Source of the DNA: Bathynomus jamesi
Lineage: Eukaryota; Arthropoda; Malacostraca; Isopoda; Cirolanidae
NCBI GenBank assembly: GCA_023014485.1
Contig: JAJOZX010003208.1
Coordinates: forward strand, 141,001 to 205,000
Length of the DNA stretch: 64,000 nt
Direction of reading: 5' to 3'
Part shown: piece by piece, positions 12,164 through 22,869 of the stretch
Layout: each line of letters starts with the position of its first letter
Position numbering within the stretch: position 1 is the first letter of the stretch
Notes under the pieces: generated by a model
Database searches by the model: none
What the model was told of the DNA's origin: nothing
The model's input: the letters and a program-made list of their open reading frames with translations, nothing else
Program-made: the position numbers and the translations under genes

Positions 12164-12164
<1 letters not shown>

Positions 12165-12369
12165 TAGGGCACTCAATATATTTTGCTCCACCCTTTTTTC
12201 TTAGCTAAATAATAGGCCATGGGGCTGAAATGTCTTTTGGGCCGTAAGTTTGAACTTTGTGTGCTTCACATAACCGGATTTTTCCAGTTTGAACCTCCTT
12301 TCCTTGCATAAAAGGACGCAGGTCTAAACGTGAGAGATCATCGGAGAGAGGGAGAGCCAGCCTCGATGA

Positions 12370-13620
12370 TGAGCGACGCAGCAGTTGCCCGGCATCGGCT
12401 GTGACATCTCACACTATACAACGTGCTAACAGCATCATTCGATCAAATCGGCGCGTCACATTCCAGGACAAATCACCCAAAAATTAAAAAATTTGCCACC
12501 ACTCCGACCCGGATTTTGATGAAAATTGACGTATGGGGTTCTTCCGGGTGCTGATTTCACTGGTTCAAATAAAAAAGTTCTATGACCCATAGTTTTTGAG
12601 ATATGGGCCCCCACTTTACCACCTAACTTTAATGGGCAATAACTCCCGAACATCTTGTCGTAGACCTATAAAACTATACATTTTTAGAATCAGCATGAAG
12701 AGATCTATTAAATGATACCACATTCAAATGTGTAGAACGCTAATGAAAATCCCCCCCTTTTTTTAATTTTTGACCCCCACCCCTCCTAGACAGTGAAATC
12801 GAAAAAAAAATTTTCATTTATTAAACTTCCATTAATTGTTAAAAGATACAAACAACAAAAAACGTGGGTATCAAGTTGCAAGAAATTTTAAAAATTATTG
12901 AAAAAATATGTACATTGTGAAATTTTAACATGAACTGACTGAAGATCACACAAAGCCCAAAGAAAAGAAATTGCTTTCGAGTCGTTAGTTCGATACGAGA
13001 CAGAAGGGGATGACTTCCTTTCACGAATTGTGACGGGATGAGACTTGGGTACACCACTTTGAACCTGAAACAAAACGCCAATCCATGGAGTGGCATCACG
13101 CAGACTCCCCCGGAAGAAAAAGTTCAAAATGGCTCCCTCTGCGGGAAAGGTCATGGCCACCATCTTCTGAGCCATGGAAGGGGTGAGTCTGGTGGACATT
13201 ATGAAGAAAGGACAAACAATCAACTCAGAGGCATATACACTTATACAGCTACCCTACAGACTCCAGAGACGTATAAAGCGAGTTCGACTGGAGAGAAAAC
13301 TGGAAGACATCCTTCTTTTGCACGATAACGCAAGAACACACAACAGTTTGCAAACAAGAGAGGCCATCACAAAAATGCGCTTGACTGTGTTACTCCACCC
13401 TCCATACAGCCCGGATCTGGCACCTTCAGACTTCCATTTGTTCGGGCCACTGAAGGATGCTATTCATGGAAGAAAGTTTCAGAGTAACGATGAGGTTGTT
13501 GAGGAGGTTAAGAGGTGGCTCCAGCGGAACCCAGCGGAGTTTTACCAGCAAGGAATAAAGGCCCTTGTTTCGAGGTGGAGGAAAGCCGTAGAAAAGGATG
13601 GAGACTATGTGGAAAAATAA
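12370..13620 (+). pseudogene. Mariner transposase pseudogene
   Basis: The N-terminal remnant near 12370-12462 reads DERRSSCPASAV through SNRRVTF, matching the mariner HTH-linker pattern. After the insertion, a piece with several frameshifts carries HELTEDH and then GDETWVHHFEPET with the first catalytic Asp codon at 13037. A TGA near 13170 replaces the usual Trp codon. From 13174 the frame is open to 13620 with LHDNAR (second Asp) and PPYSPDLAPSDFHLF (third Asp), the DD34D signature, and ends GDYVEK as mariners do. It would bind its ends and cut and paste at TA. It cannot work as it stands. Confidence 0.85.
12463..12835. repeat. Insertion splitting the mariner transposase
   Basis: Sequence between the mariner RRVTF segment and its HELTEDH segment has no mariner similarity and contains several stops. 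It is AT-rich with poly-C and poly-T runs. I do not recognise the family. Confidence 0.5.
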
Positions 13621-13730
13621 AAACTTTTAAAAAAGGTATGTAACTCCTTGTGTACAAAATTTCTGGAACTTACAAAGAAACTTAGAAAGAAAAAAAAAAG
13701 GTGGGGCAAAATATACTGAGTGGCCCTTAT

Positions 13731-13771
13731 ATATTATATATATATTATATATATATTATATATATATTATA

Positions 13772-13805
<34 letters not shown>
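13731..13805. repeat. (TA)n array, TATATATATT-type units
   Basis: Interrupted TA array abutting the right end of the mariner. Confidence 0.95.
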
Positions 13806-14585
13806 CACAATGATCATAAAATTTCATGTGGCTAATGAATTCGTCATAACGAATTAATTTTCCCTTCATATAGCCTTAAAAAAAAAAATTAAGGTTTTCA
13901 CATCATCTCTGAACGCTTACCGATTTCCAGTTTCGTGTGGTCGTGTGGCCAACACTGAGTGCGGCGGCCACATATCACTTAAATCTTTCCCTCCCTAATC
14001 TAAGTCTGACATCGTGACTTTACAGTTCGAAACAAACACATATTTTATAATATCAATCTTCACTTCGTTCAACCAAGTCTCTCTCTTCCTCATTAATTTT
14101 TAAGGACGGTTTCTCGGTTTGTATGTTTCTCAAGGATTCTTGTCCGACCATAGACCCCACATCTGGTTCTTTTCACACGTCAAAGGTCCACAACCTTACT
14201 CGTGGTCTGACTGATTAATTTCCACGCGGGTTCTTGTCAATTAAAATTTCAGATTTGTTACATCGCTCCACCCTATTCGGCAGACTGGTATGTCATAGTC
14301 ATATAACGCAAAGAACCGCCCAAAAGAGGTTATTCTTAAACTCTAAAATCCCCGCCTACCAAGGTTATTTAACCTCGATCAAAGGCTTTTTCAAGGTTCT
14401 TGCCAATCCTGTGGACCTCAAGCCAAGATCGCCCTTCGGGGCCCGTGATTTGTTCTTGTAATTCTGTGCCCTTCGGACAAGGTCAACCTGGCCCCCTGTT
14501 CTTGCTAATCCGTCAGCCCGCTGACTAGGCCACCCCTTAAGCAGCTGCCCATGAAACTGTGAAACTCGAATGACACTCCCTTGCC
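13806..14585. other. Unassigned
   Basis: A 75-codon ORF at 14234-14461 has no recognised motif. No repeat structure seen. Confidence 0.5.
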
Positions 14586-14589
14586 AGCA

Positions 14590-16460
14590 ACAATATTGTG
14601 CCAGACAACATATCTAACATACACCTTAAACACTTGGGCCCACAGGGAATACTAGCTCTCACAAACATCAGCACATATTCATACCAACACTGTATTATTC
14701 CTAACATATGGAAACAAGGTAAAATTATTACACTACTCAAACCAAACAAAAATCCAACAGAACCAGCTTCCTACAGACCCATTATTTTACTATGCAGTAT
14801 GCACATCTTCCAAAGTAACAAAGACTAATCTTACAAATCACCAACCCACACATACCACTATCGCCTATTCAACATAGATTCAGACCTCACCACTCAACCA
14901 CGACATTACTCACTAACCTCAAGAGCACATCATGGATGGCATCAACCCACGCTTCCCTCTCAAACTATTTTTCCGACTTGTCGGCAGTGGCGGATGGTGA
15001 TGGTCTCTTCTCTCTCTCTTTCTGAATGAATTTTAACCCACGAGTGATAGGTTTTGCTACTTACTTAACCCCTTATTTTCTTCTTTCTCTCGGGCTAACC
15101 TTAGAGTGGATCTTAAGGTCTTTGTTAGCTTCAGCTTCTGTAGATCTGTAGATAAACAAAATACTGAACACAAACATGCACAATAACACCAAAAGGTGGC
15201 TGAGCAACTATCTTTCAGGAAGATACATGTCACATTTAATGGCAAGTCATCCAAAGACAAGCTTTTTCCGAACGGGGTCCCTCAAGGCTCTGTTCTCTCA
15301 CCAACACTCTTCAACTTATACATACATACATGACATTCCAACACCCACAGATAACAAGTTTACCTTATCATCATATGCAGATGACATCACTCTAACATCC
15401 ACCCACAACAACATCGACACCGCTACAAATAACCTACAAACATACATAAACAGTATACAAGACTGGCTCATACACAACAGACTCAAAGTAGCGCCCACAA
15501 AATCAATCATCACTTTGCTAACAAGTAACACACAAGAACAACAGAACTCCACAGCATACACTAAACACCACCAACATTCCACACAATCACAGGACCAAAA
15601 TACTCGGGGTTACATACAACACATTATCTTTTGCAAACCACATTCAGGACATTAAAAACAAATGTACGTCAAGACTTAACACACTTAGGGTACTAACAGG
15701 CACAAACTTTGGACACCAGCAGGAAACAACAACATTCATATACAAACAATATATTCGCTCAGTTATGGACTATGCTAGCCTATGCTGGGCACCCATTATC
15801 TCAAACACACACATAAACACCTCACAGACAATACAAAACAACGCGCTTCGTATCATTACAGAATGTACTCAAACAACACCAATTGAACACCCGCACACAG
15901 AAACCAAAATACTGAAAATTAGGGAACATTTAGACATGAGGGAACAAAATTCATGGCAGCAGCGACAACTAACCCACAACACCCTTGCCACTACATGTAC
16001 AATCATGCACCAACACCGCACCATTAAGGTAACACCAGACACATTATAACCAAATACTCCATTCCATACCACGCCCCACAGACATCACACAGTACAAAAA
16101 ACACATACATACACACAGAATGCAGTCCGAGGTGCGAAGCCGGCACCCATTGACAGGTCAGAGACCAGCCTGAGCAGATCGGATCGAGCAGATCGAGTTA
16201 ACTTAGCACGATTCCGATGTGGACATCACCCCAACTTACAGACACAAACACAGACTAGAAACTCCACAGACAACACCTGCCACCTGTGCCAGGACACACC
16301 ACAAACAATTGAACACATTATGACAGACTGTACCGCTCTAGCACAACATAGAACACAATACATCATCATTAGTGCGTTGAACCTCTGGTCCACTCTAGAG
16401 AGGGCGATCGGTTACCCGCGTGCTGCTGGCTTGCTCGATCAGGGCGGGCTGATCGGCTAA
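14590..16460 (+). pseudogene. 5'-truncated non-LTR retrotransposon (LINE), copy A
   Basis: Pieces in several frames match the better copy at 57.5-60.2 kb. The first is RT fingers with IWKQGKIITLLKPNKNP and ASYRPI (14598-14828). The segment that holds the first catalytic Asp in copy B (DISKAFD) is deleted here. Then come YADDITLTS with the YADD codons at 15374-15385, the thumb region, and a C-terminal Cys/His knuckle (CHLCQDT..IEHIMTDC) near 16280-16340. It is interrupted by a 189-bp insertion and frameshifts. The family is a Jockey/I-like LINE with reverse transcription primed at the target. It is inactive. Confidence 0.8.
14963..15151 (+). mobile_element. Short repeat inserted in LINE copy A
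   Basis: LINE copy B reads CCCTCTCATAAACAAAATAC without a gap, while copy A has 189 extra bases at that point. The inserted bases share GTGGATCTTAAGGTCTTTG-like sequence with 2025-2230, so this is a second copy of a short mobile repeat. Confidence 0.65.
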
Positions 16461-17469
16461 CCAACAAGAACAACGACGATATTGCCCTCTTACAGTAACT
16501 TATTGTCAAATTTATCAAGTAACGATTGAGTGTTAATTGCGACAGTTTTATTGAAATTATTTGTCACTACTGTATTTTTATAAAGAATTCATGTCCCAAA
16601 AGAAAGAGTAAAAAATAATGTCCACTTCTCATTAAACTGTTCCTTTTTTTTTTTTTTAAACTGAGAAATCTTTTCCACTTGACTGCAATTAATTTGTTGC
16701 TTTGTATTCATCACTTCAAAGGACTTAATTTAAGTAAATATTAAGAAATCCGTATTTTGTTCCACTCTGAACTATACGCATTAGAAAGTAAGTTCTCTCT
16801 ACAGTATTTGCAAATTATGGACTTAACGCATCCTGCAACAACCGAATGATTGGGACCATCAAGAATTTCCTGAGTTCTTAGTGATCATCCTTTGCAAATT
16901 ATTGCGCGGTATATAAAGCCCGCGCAACATCATCATAATAATAATCATAATAATAATAATGAGAGGAGTAGCAAAGAAATCATCTTGGGGGGGGGGGAAG
17001 CTAGTAAGAAGTTATCGTATTATATATAAATCTATACCAAGGTACAATTTACTTTAAGATTTGAAAATTTATCGTTCATTCAGGTGAAAATGCGCGCGGG
17101 TATAACAACCCAGTATACGAATATACTCGTGTATATGCTTTTTCATTGATGCATTTAAATTCCCTAACCAGCCTTTGGATGTGATATACATTTCCATTTC
17201 TATATAAAATAAAATAAATAAACCCTGAGCTCTACATAAAATGGAAACTTTTATTATAACCTTATAATAGCAGCAACGGCAAAGATAAATAAATTTCTTC
17301 AAGTTAATAATACGATTGTAACTTGTTACGAAGCATTTTACATGCAAATGAGCAGACGGTATTCAGTCTTATAAACTCAGGTTATACATTTTAGAAAGGC
17401 AGGTGTATATGCCAAGACTTCATTATTTCGTTTATATAATAATGATGCACAAATTTTTGTGCGCGTTTG

Positions 17470-17470
<1 letters not shown>
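16461..17470. other. AT-rich stretch, nothing recognised
   Basis: Contains an (ATAAT)n-like stretch near 16932-16960 and a G9 run near 16987. The minus-strand ORF 17069-17347 has no motif. Confidence 0.5.

Positions 17471-17471
<1 letters not shown>

Positions 17472-17564
<93 letters not shown>
17472..17564. repeat. (TA)n microsatellite
   Basis: About 45 TA units with one TTA interruption, abutting the left end of the Tigger-like element. Confidence 0.95.
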
Positions 17565-17567
<3 letters not shown>

Positions 17568-18186
17568 TGGAACCTTGCTTAACGAGTGCCTCGTATAACG
17601 AGAAATTCGTATAACGAGCCAAAAGAATGGGGGAAAATTACCTTGCATAACGAGCGACACTTTGCTTAACGAGCAAAATATTTCGTCAAAATTTAAAGCC
17701 TAGACAAAAACAAATGTCTCTAGACAGTTTCCTCGTGAAAAAGGATCCAAAAGAAAGTGAAAGTGCCTCTAAAAAATTTAAAGCTAGTGACTGTGAGCTC
17801 GTCGAGAATGTTATTGCATTGAACGAAGACGATTCTCTTCCTTCCCCTCAATAACCCTATCCTCCTCCCCTGTCTCTTCATTTCCTTTGCGTGCGTCAGG
17901 AGCACCTTCTCTCTTCGTAAGTTATTTATAAATTTCACCGTTTACTAATTATTTACATTCTCTTTTGGGTTAATTTTTATTAATAATCTTTTCATTTCAT
18001 GCAATAATAATTTAAAAAACGCCTTTAAATATCATTATAAATATTATTTTAAGTATTTTTTAAGCATGGAACGCATTATCATATTTTACATTGATTCCTA
18101 TGGAAAAAATTGCCTTGCTTAACGAGCATTTTGCATAACGAGCACAATTCGGGAACGAATTATGCTCGTTAAGCGAGGTTCCACTG
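17565..18186 (+). mobile_element. Tigger/pogo-type deletion derivative
   Basis: Ends are CAGTGGAACCTTGCTTAACG at the left and, read inverted, CAGTGGAACCTCGCTTAACG at the right. Both abut TA. Each subterminal region repeats TATAACGAG/TTAACGAGC several times, plausible transposase binding sites. At 622 bp it keeps only the last codons of a transposase, so it is a non-autonomous internal-deletion derivative. Confidence 0.88.
17714..17854 (+). pseudogene. C-terminal remnant of a Tigger-type transposase
   Basis: 46 codons open with MSLDSFLVKKDPKES and end LNEDDSLPSPQ. A SLDSF acidic/serine-rich tail is typical of the extreme C-terminus of pogo/Tigger transposases. The DNA-binding and DDE domains are absent. 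The Met is probably internal to the original protein. Confidence 0.6.
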
Positions 18187-19219
18187 TATATATATATATA
18201 TGTAGTGATGCGACGTTGATCTCCTGGTTTTATTTTTTGTTTTTTTAATGTTGCTCAAAAGTAATTTTATTTAAAATATAAGCCCAAAAGTAATCAAATA
18301 AAGTAAAAAAACAACTTTTGACATACCTTAGGATCAAATTAATTCTTACTGTTTAATATACAGGATGTCTAAAAAGTAATGATGCAAATATACTCGCTCA
18401 TTTTTTTATTAATCATTGTGTGTACAATATATAATGTTTTCATTTCCAAACTGTTCAGATTTAGAACACTTCCACAAGATGACCATCATTTGTCGCTACA
18501 ATGTGTATTCGCCGCTCGAACTCAATGGAGCATTAGCAAGCTGTTCTTGCAGAGTGGATCCAGTGACCTCCATTTCTTTGACAGGTTTGTCATAATACGC
18601 GAGTGTTCTGACATACCCATCCACGGATAAAAATCCAGAGCGACTCAGTTGGGTGATCGAGGTGGCTATGCTATCAGTCCACCACGGCCTATTCAGCACT
18701 GAAAGGTTACGTCTAGAAAGTTGCGAACAGCAACGGCATAGTGGAAGTCTTGAAATCTTGTTGAAAGATTACGCTTCTCGTGTCAACTTCAGTAGCCCTT
18801 TAGTCGAAGAAAAAATGGTTGCAGTATATAAAGATAATTGGTTCCAGTAACGGTACAGTATTCAAAGGAAAATGAATTGATTATGCAGTTCCATGACATA
18901 GCACACTAAACGTTAACTTTTGGTGAATCCCGTTCATGCTGATGTGTTTCAGCGTTGGAGAGGCCACCTCGATCACCCGACTTAACCCTTTTGGACTTTT
19001 ATCTATGGGGTTATGCTAAAACACTCGTGTATCATGACAAATCCAGGTATCTAGCACAACTCCGTCAAAGAATCTGAGTTTATTAGATCCTTTCCACAAA
19101 AGCATCTTACTAATGCTCTAATGAAGTTTGAGCGTCAAATTCACGATGAAGCGACGAATGGTGGTGGTCATGTGGAAGTGTTCAAAATTTGAAGAGTTTT
19201 AAAACGTAAACCACTACAT

Positions 19220-20020
19220 CATGGGCGCCCGCAGGTAGGGGCAAGGGGGGGGCGCTTGCCTCCCCCTGGAAATGCCAAGAAAATATATTAAATGTTTTCT
19301 AAGAAAATATTTATATCCTAAACTTGCTGAAAAGTATCCAACTGCCTCCTAAAGGGTGAAAAATTTTATTTGTGTGCATGATAAAAGGTTGCTACCTTTT
19401 TATTTGTTCAGAAGTCCCCCCTTAAAATTATCCCGCCAAGTTGGCAGCGCCAACTCAAGCACCTGGCTGCATGCAGTGCGTGGCAGCCATTGTTTTTGAT
19501 CCTTACACATGCACAGTCGAAAGATCCTTCAGTACACTTCGGCGAGTTAAAACATGGCTGAGGTCTACTATGTCTGATGAGCGACTCTCTGGGTTATGTA
19601 TGCTCAGTGTACACCGGGAGAAAATCAACTCCAACAAAACTGATTTTATGGAAAAGGTTGTTCATAATTTTGGTAGTGACCGCAGACGACTACAATTCCT
19701 ATTCAAATGAGTAGTGTAGGTGATGCTCGAAACACCGTTTTCAAATTAGGTACAACATTTACTCCAGTGTGCTTTTTTCTTCATTCTATCATGTTTCTGT
19801 TATAAATAAAATAAATGATTGTTATCATGTGCATTGTATGTATATACAATTTTATACAATATATATTTGCATTTTCCATTACAGAAAATGCAACACTAAA
19901 CTTGCTTAGAATTAACCTGCTGGTTCCTAAGGGGTCAAAAGTTTTTTGCTTGCTCCGGTCCCTACCTATTAATACATTAAATTTTGCCCCCCCTTGGAAA
20001 AAATCCTGCGGGCGCCCATG
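19220..20020 (+). mobile_element. hAT element with perfect 8-bp target duplication
   Basis: The inverted ends are CATGGGCGCCCGCAGG. The flanks are identical 8-mers, CACTACAT at 19212-19219 and 20021-20028. At 801 bp it is an internal-deletion derivative that keeps only the C-terminal transposase segment. It is younger than the mariner-like element that hosts it. Confidence 0.92.
19441..19710 (+). pseudogene. hAT transposase C-terminal dimerisation fragment
   Basis: An open stretch of 89 codons contains VERSFSTLRRVKTWLRSTMS followed by ERLSGLCMLSVHRE, the hAT C-terminal dimerisation motif (ERsFS..RR.K.wLRstm.eeRL..L.l...h) of the ZMYM/THAP-like hAT group. The BED finger and the RNase-H-like catalytic core are missing. 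The Met at 19441 is not the original start. It cannot transpose alone but could dimerise if expressed. Confidence 0.88.
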
Positions 20021-20096
20021 CACTACATACATTGTACAAATATTAATAAACAAGAAAAATAAGACTTTTTTGAAGCATTCTTTCTTCGACACCTTG

Positions 20097-20778
20097 TACT
20101 TTAATTACCTCATACTACTAAAGTAAGTAGGTACTTTGTTAAGAGTAAAAAGCTAAGTACATTAATTACTGTTGCAAATTGCGTGTTCAACATGTACAGT
20201 ACAATGTACAATCAATTTCCCTACAGAAATTTTTCAAGTGCTTATTAATAAGTACGTTAATGTAGCCTATCGTGGTATGGTTGGGTTTTCAATATAGCAA
20301 TAATAGCATACTTTCTGTCCCTGATTGCTAACTATTAAAAAGAGGAGTTCACATTTAATAATGCGCGAGGTAATAATTAGACTTTATATAAAGTTAAATG
20401 AATGACACCAGACCAATGTGGCCTGCACCCGTTGTTACATGGTGAGATCTTACGTGTCACTGAAGTTGTGGGAGGGAGAGATGAAGCCGCGAAGGTGGCG
20501 TGGAATGCTTGAGGGAGTCCTTGTAACGAGGTTGAGAGGTGATGCCTTATTCCCGCTGTGACGTCATCTAATATATATATATATAAGGTCTGCTGCATGA
20601 CGTTGCAGAGACATGGCATCTAGCAGACTTTCCCTCTTTATTATTCGTTCTGACAAGTCAAGCTTGCTGCCCCAACTTGGACTGCAGCTTAACATGGAAT
20701 CCGAACCAGGACCCAATAGGGAAGTCAGAAGTTACAAAGTCCTCGCACGGACTCCCTCTCTCTCACGACCTCCTCCCA
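20097..20778. other. Unassigned
   Basis: Contains a short TA run near 20570-20584 and an ORF (20613-20855) that ends in the (GT)n array. No recognised domain. Confidence 0.45.
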
Positions 20779-20813
20779 ATCAGCAGTCCAGCGTCATGAC
20801 TACTAGGCAAATC

Positions 20814-20817
<4 letters not shown>

Positions 20818-20854
<37 letters not shown>
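20818..20854. repeat. (GT)n microsatellite
   Basis: GT array at the edge of the left arm. The right arm has a short ACACCCCCACA counterpart. Confidence 0.95.
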
Positions 20855-20858
<4 letters not shown>

Positions 20859-20930
20859 GATGACCAACTGGGTAAGTTGAAGTGATCTGCCCTCGACGGG
20901 ACTCGAACCCGGGGCAGGTGAATTCTTAGG
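20854..20930 (-). repeat. SINE-like tRNA-derived fragment (left arm)
   Basis: On the minus strand it carries GGGTTCGAGTCCCGTCGAGG, a close match to a Pol III B box, followed by a CCCAGTTGGTCATCCTTTCAC tail. The tail is also seen in the SINE at 38756. No clear A box precedes it, so it is a fragment. Confidence 0.5.
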
Positions 20931-21146
20931 ATAATTAAGTGAAACAGAAATCACATTAAACCCTTTATATTGTCCTTAAAATAAGTGGTAGTTTATTTGG
21001 ATCGGATGACTAGCCTCTTTACAACTTCAACAGTAATTACAATAATTTAATATATATATATATATATATGAAAATTATTTCACGAAAGTAACACGTGAAA
21101 AATATTTATGATGAATAAAACCACGAAGGAAAGGAAACACAAAAAG

Positions 21147-21186
21147 GTGCTCAAGCGCTTTCGTCTAATGACATCCTCAGGAACAC
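21147..21186 (-). ncRNA. Hammerhead ribozyme motif in a Penelope tail (left arm)
   Basis: On the minus strand: stem I 5' side GTGTTC, core CTGAGGA, stem II GTC/GAC with loop ATTA, GAAA, a two-base-pair stem III (AG, loop CG, CT), cleavage-site T, then stem I 3' side GAGCAC. All conserved core positions are in order. One U is left unpaired at the base of stem II. Type I hammerheads with a very short stem III are known from Penelope-like elements. Identical to the motif at 25099-25138. Confidence 0.75.
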
Positions 21187-21227
21187 TGAAGTACATAAAA
21201 CGTTACGGCCTATATATAGGTTACAGA

Positions 21228-21267
<40 letters not shown>

Positions 21268-21510
21268 ACACATATATATATGCAATAAACAGAGAAGTAA
21301 AAATAAAAATTAAAAATTAAAGGATTAACAAAGAGGCATACAGATTTGTAAGGAAAAATATCGATTTTTAGCACAAGATCAAATGAATTATAAAAATACA
21401 AATTTATACTGGAAATCTGCCCGGGTTTTAACACTTTGCCTTTTATAGTCAAGTTTCGATATATATAAAAATAAAATGAAGATTAAAAGTTAATAAAGTA
21501 GCATACAAGT

Positions 21511-22868
21511 TTACCAAAGATTTAGCGTCCTACCCTTTTTATCTAAATCTGTTTTGAAGGAATTCAAAACAACAGGATCGAGTTGAAAAAGACCTTTGCT
21601 TATGTTGAAGTTATTTGAAAGTTGGATAATGGCAGACTCAAGAATATTTCTATTAACAATGTTGCTAGAGTGAAATAAAACTGAAGCATTATTCCAATCA
21701 ATACAGTGGGATAACTCTGACAAATGGACAAAAAGAGCACTGGACAACTGTCCTGTTCTAACGGAATATTGATGCTGTTTTATACGTGTGTGCAAATCCT
21801 TTCCCGTCTGACCTATGTAAAAGGAATCACATTGTTTACACCCAATTTTATAGATAATGCCTGAATTATTGGTAGGGCTATTTTTAACTATGATATTTTT
21901 CACAATATTGTTATATGAAAATACTACATTAATATCCAAAAGTTTAAGTACATTAGCAATGCCTAAAAAGCCCGGGAAAAATGGAAGTACTAAAATATTT
22001 TTTGACAAAGTACGAGTGTTATTATTGACACGATAGAAAGTTCGTTTTGCCTTGTTGAGACAAGATTCCATAAACGCAGATGGATAATACAGATCACTTC
22101 CAATACCGTTAATTTTTTCCAATTCGGCATCGATGTATTCCGGACTGGCGATCCTAAGGGCGCGGAGAAACATTGATGAAAAAATGGCCTTCTTAGTGGG
22201 GGTGTTATGTCCCGAGTAAAAGTGTACGTAGGACAAATTGTTTGTTGTTTTCCGATAGATACTAAACTTAAAACCTGGGCTTTCCCAATGTACACGCACA
22301 TCCAAAAATGGGATTGAATTGTCTTGTTCCACTTCTAAAGTAAACTTAATGGAGGGGACTTGATCATTTAACTGAAGGAGGAAGTTATCCAGGTCACGAT
22401 TCATGGGCCAGATACACAAAATATCGTCGACCCAGGATTCTCGGAATGTAAGTAATTTCGAAAAACTCCATATAAATATTGGAGAGGAGGGGCGATAAGG
22501 GGTTGCCCATGGCCATCCCAAACACTTGTTGATAATACTCGTTATTGAAAGTGAATTTACAGTCTTTGATGCAAAGCTTAATAAGTTCCAAAACAATGTG
22601 TGAAGGTAGTGGCAGGTCATACTTATGTAATTCTTGGGAGAGAAAGTCAAGCATATCATCAATCGGCACTTTTGTAAACAATGAACAAACGTCAAAACTG
22701 ATCAATCTATCGTTAGTTTCAGTACGTGCATTATTCAATTTTTCAGTAAGATCCATGGATTTTTTTACATGTGAATCAGAGATAGTTCCGAGAATGGGGG
22801 ACAAGACTTTGACAAGCCATTTGGAGAGTTTATAAGTAATAGAGCCCACCGAGCTAATAATTGGGCGC
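21511..22868 (-). pseudogene. Penelope-like RT/GIY-YIG pseudogene, left arm
   Basis: Reads from MRPIISSVGSITYKLSKWL through RT motifs into a GIY-YIG endonuclease (GIIYKIGCKQCDSFYIGQTG) to 21511. Relative to the right arm, a 26-bp deletion just before the catalytic YVDD removes VGIPWLRY and shifts the frame, splitting the gene into 22394-22870 and 21511-22695. It is 5'-truncated at the junction with the other copy. It resembles the right-arm copy at nearly every other position. Confidence 0.9.
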
Positions 22869-22869
22869 A

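Larger units (their letters stand above)
12164..13728 (+). mobile_element. Mariner-family transposon, degenerate
   Basis: The inverted ends are the left GGGCACTCAATATATTTTGC and the right end read inverted as GGGCCACTCAGTATATTTTG. Each is followed by a C-rich then T-rich run. It sits between two (TA)n arrays, as expected for TA-targeting. The transposase is broken and the N-terminal half is split by unrelated sequence at 12463-12835. Confidence 0.85.
18361..20096 (+). mobile_element. Mariner-like element with inverted coding ends, split by a hAT element
   Basis: The left end is CAGGATGTCTAAAAAGTAATG and the right end, read inverted, is CAAGGTGTCGAAGAAAGAATG, with TA outside both. Near the right, 18960-19200 encodes PPRSPDLTLLDFYLWGYAKT (third catalytic acid) and a GGHVEVFKI-like tail. 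The left end carries the same tail on the minus strand (GYVRTLAYYDK, 18430-18630), so the element is a large foldback with a transposase tail in each arm. A hAT element (19220-20020) sits in the right arm. Confidence 0.75.

Noticed and set aside
20613..20855. 80-codon frame starting MASSRLSLF as a possible host exon
   Set aside because: It runs into the GT array, has no splice or domain evidence, and shows no family match I can recognise.
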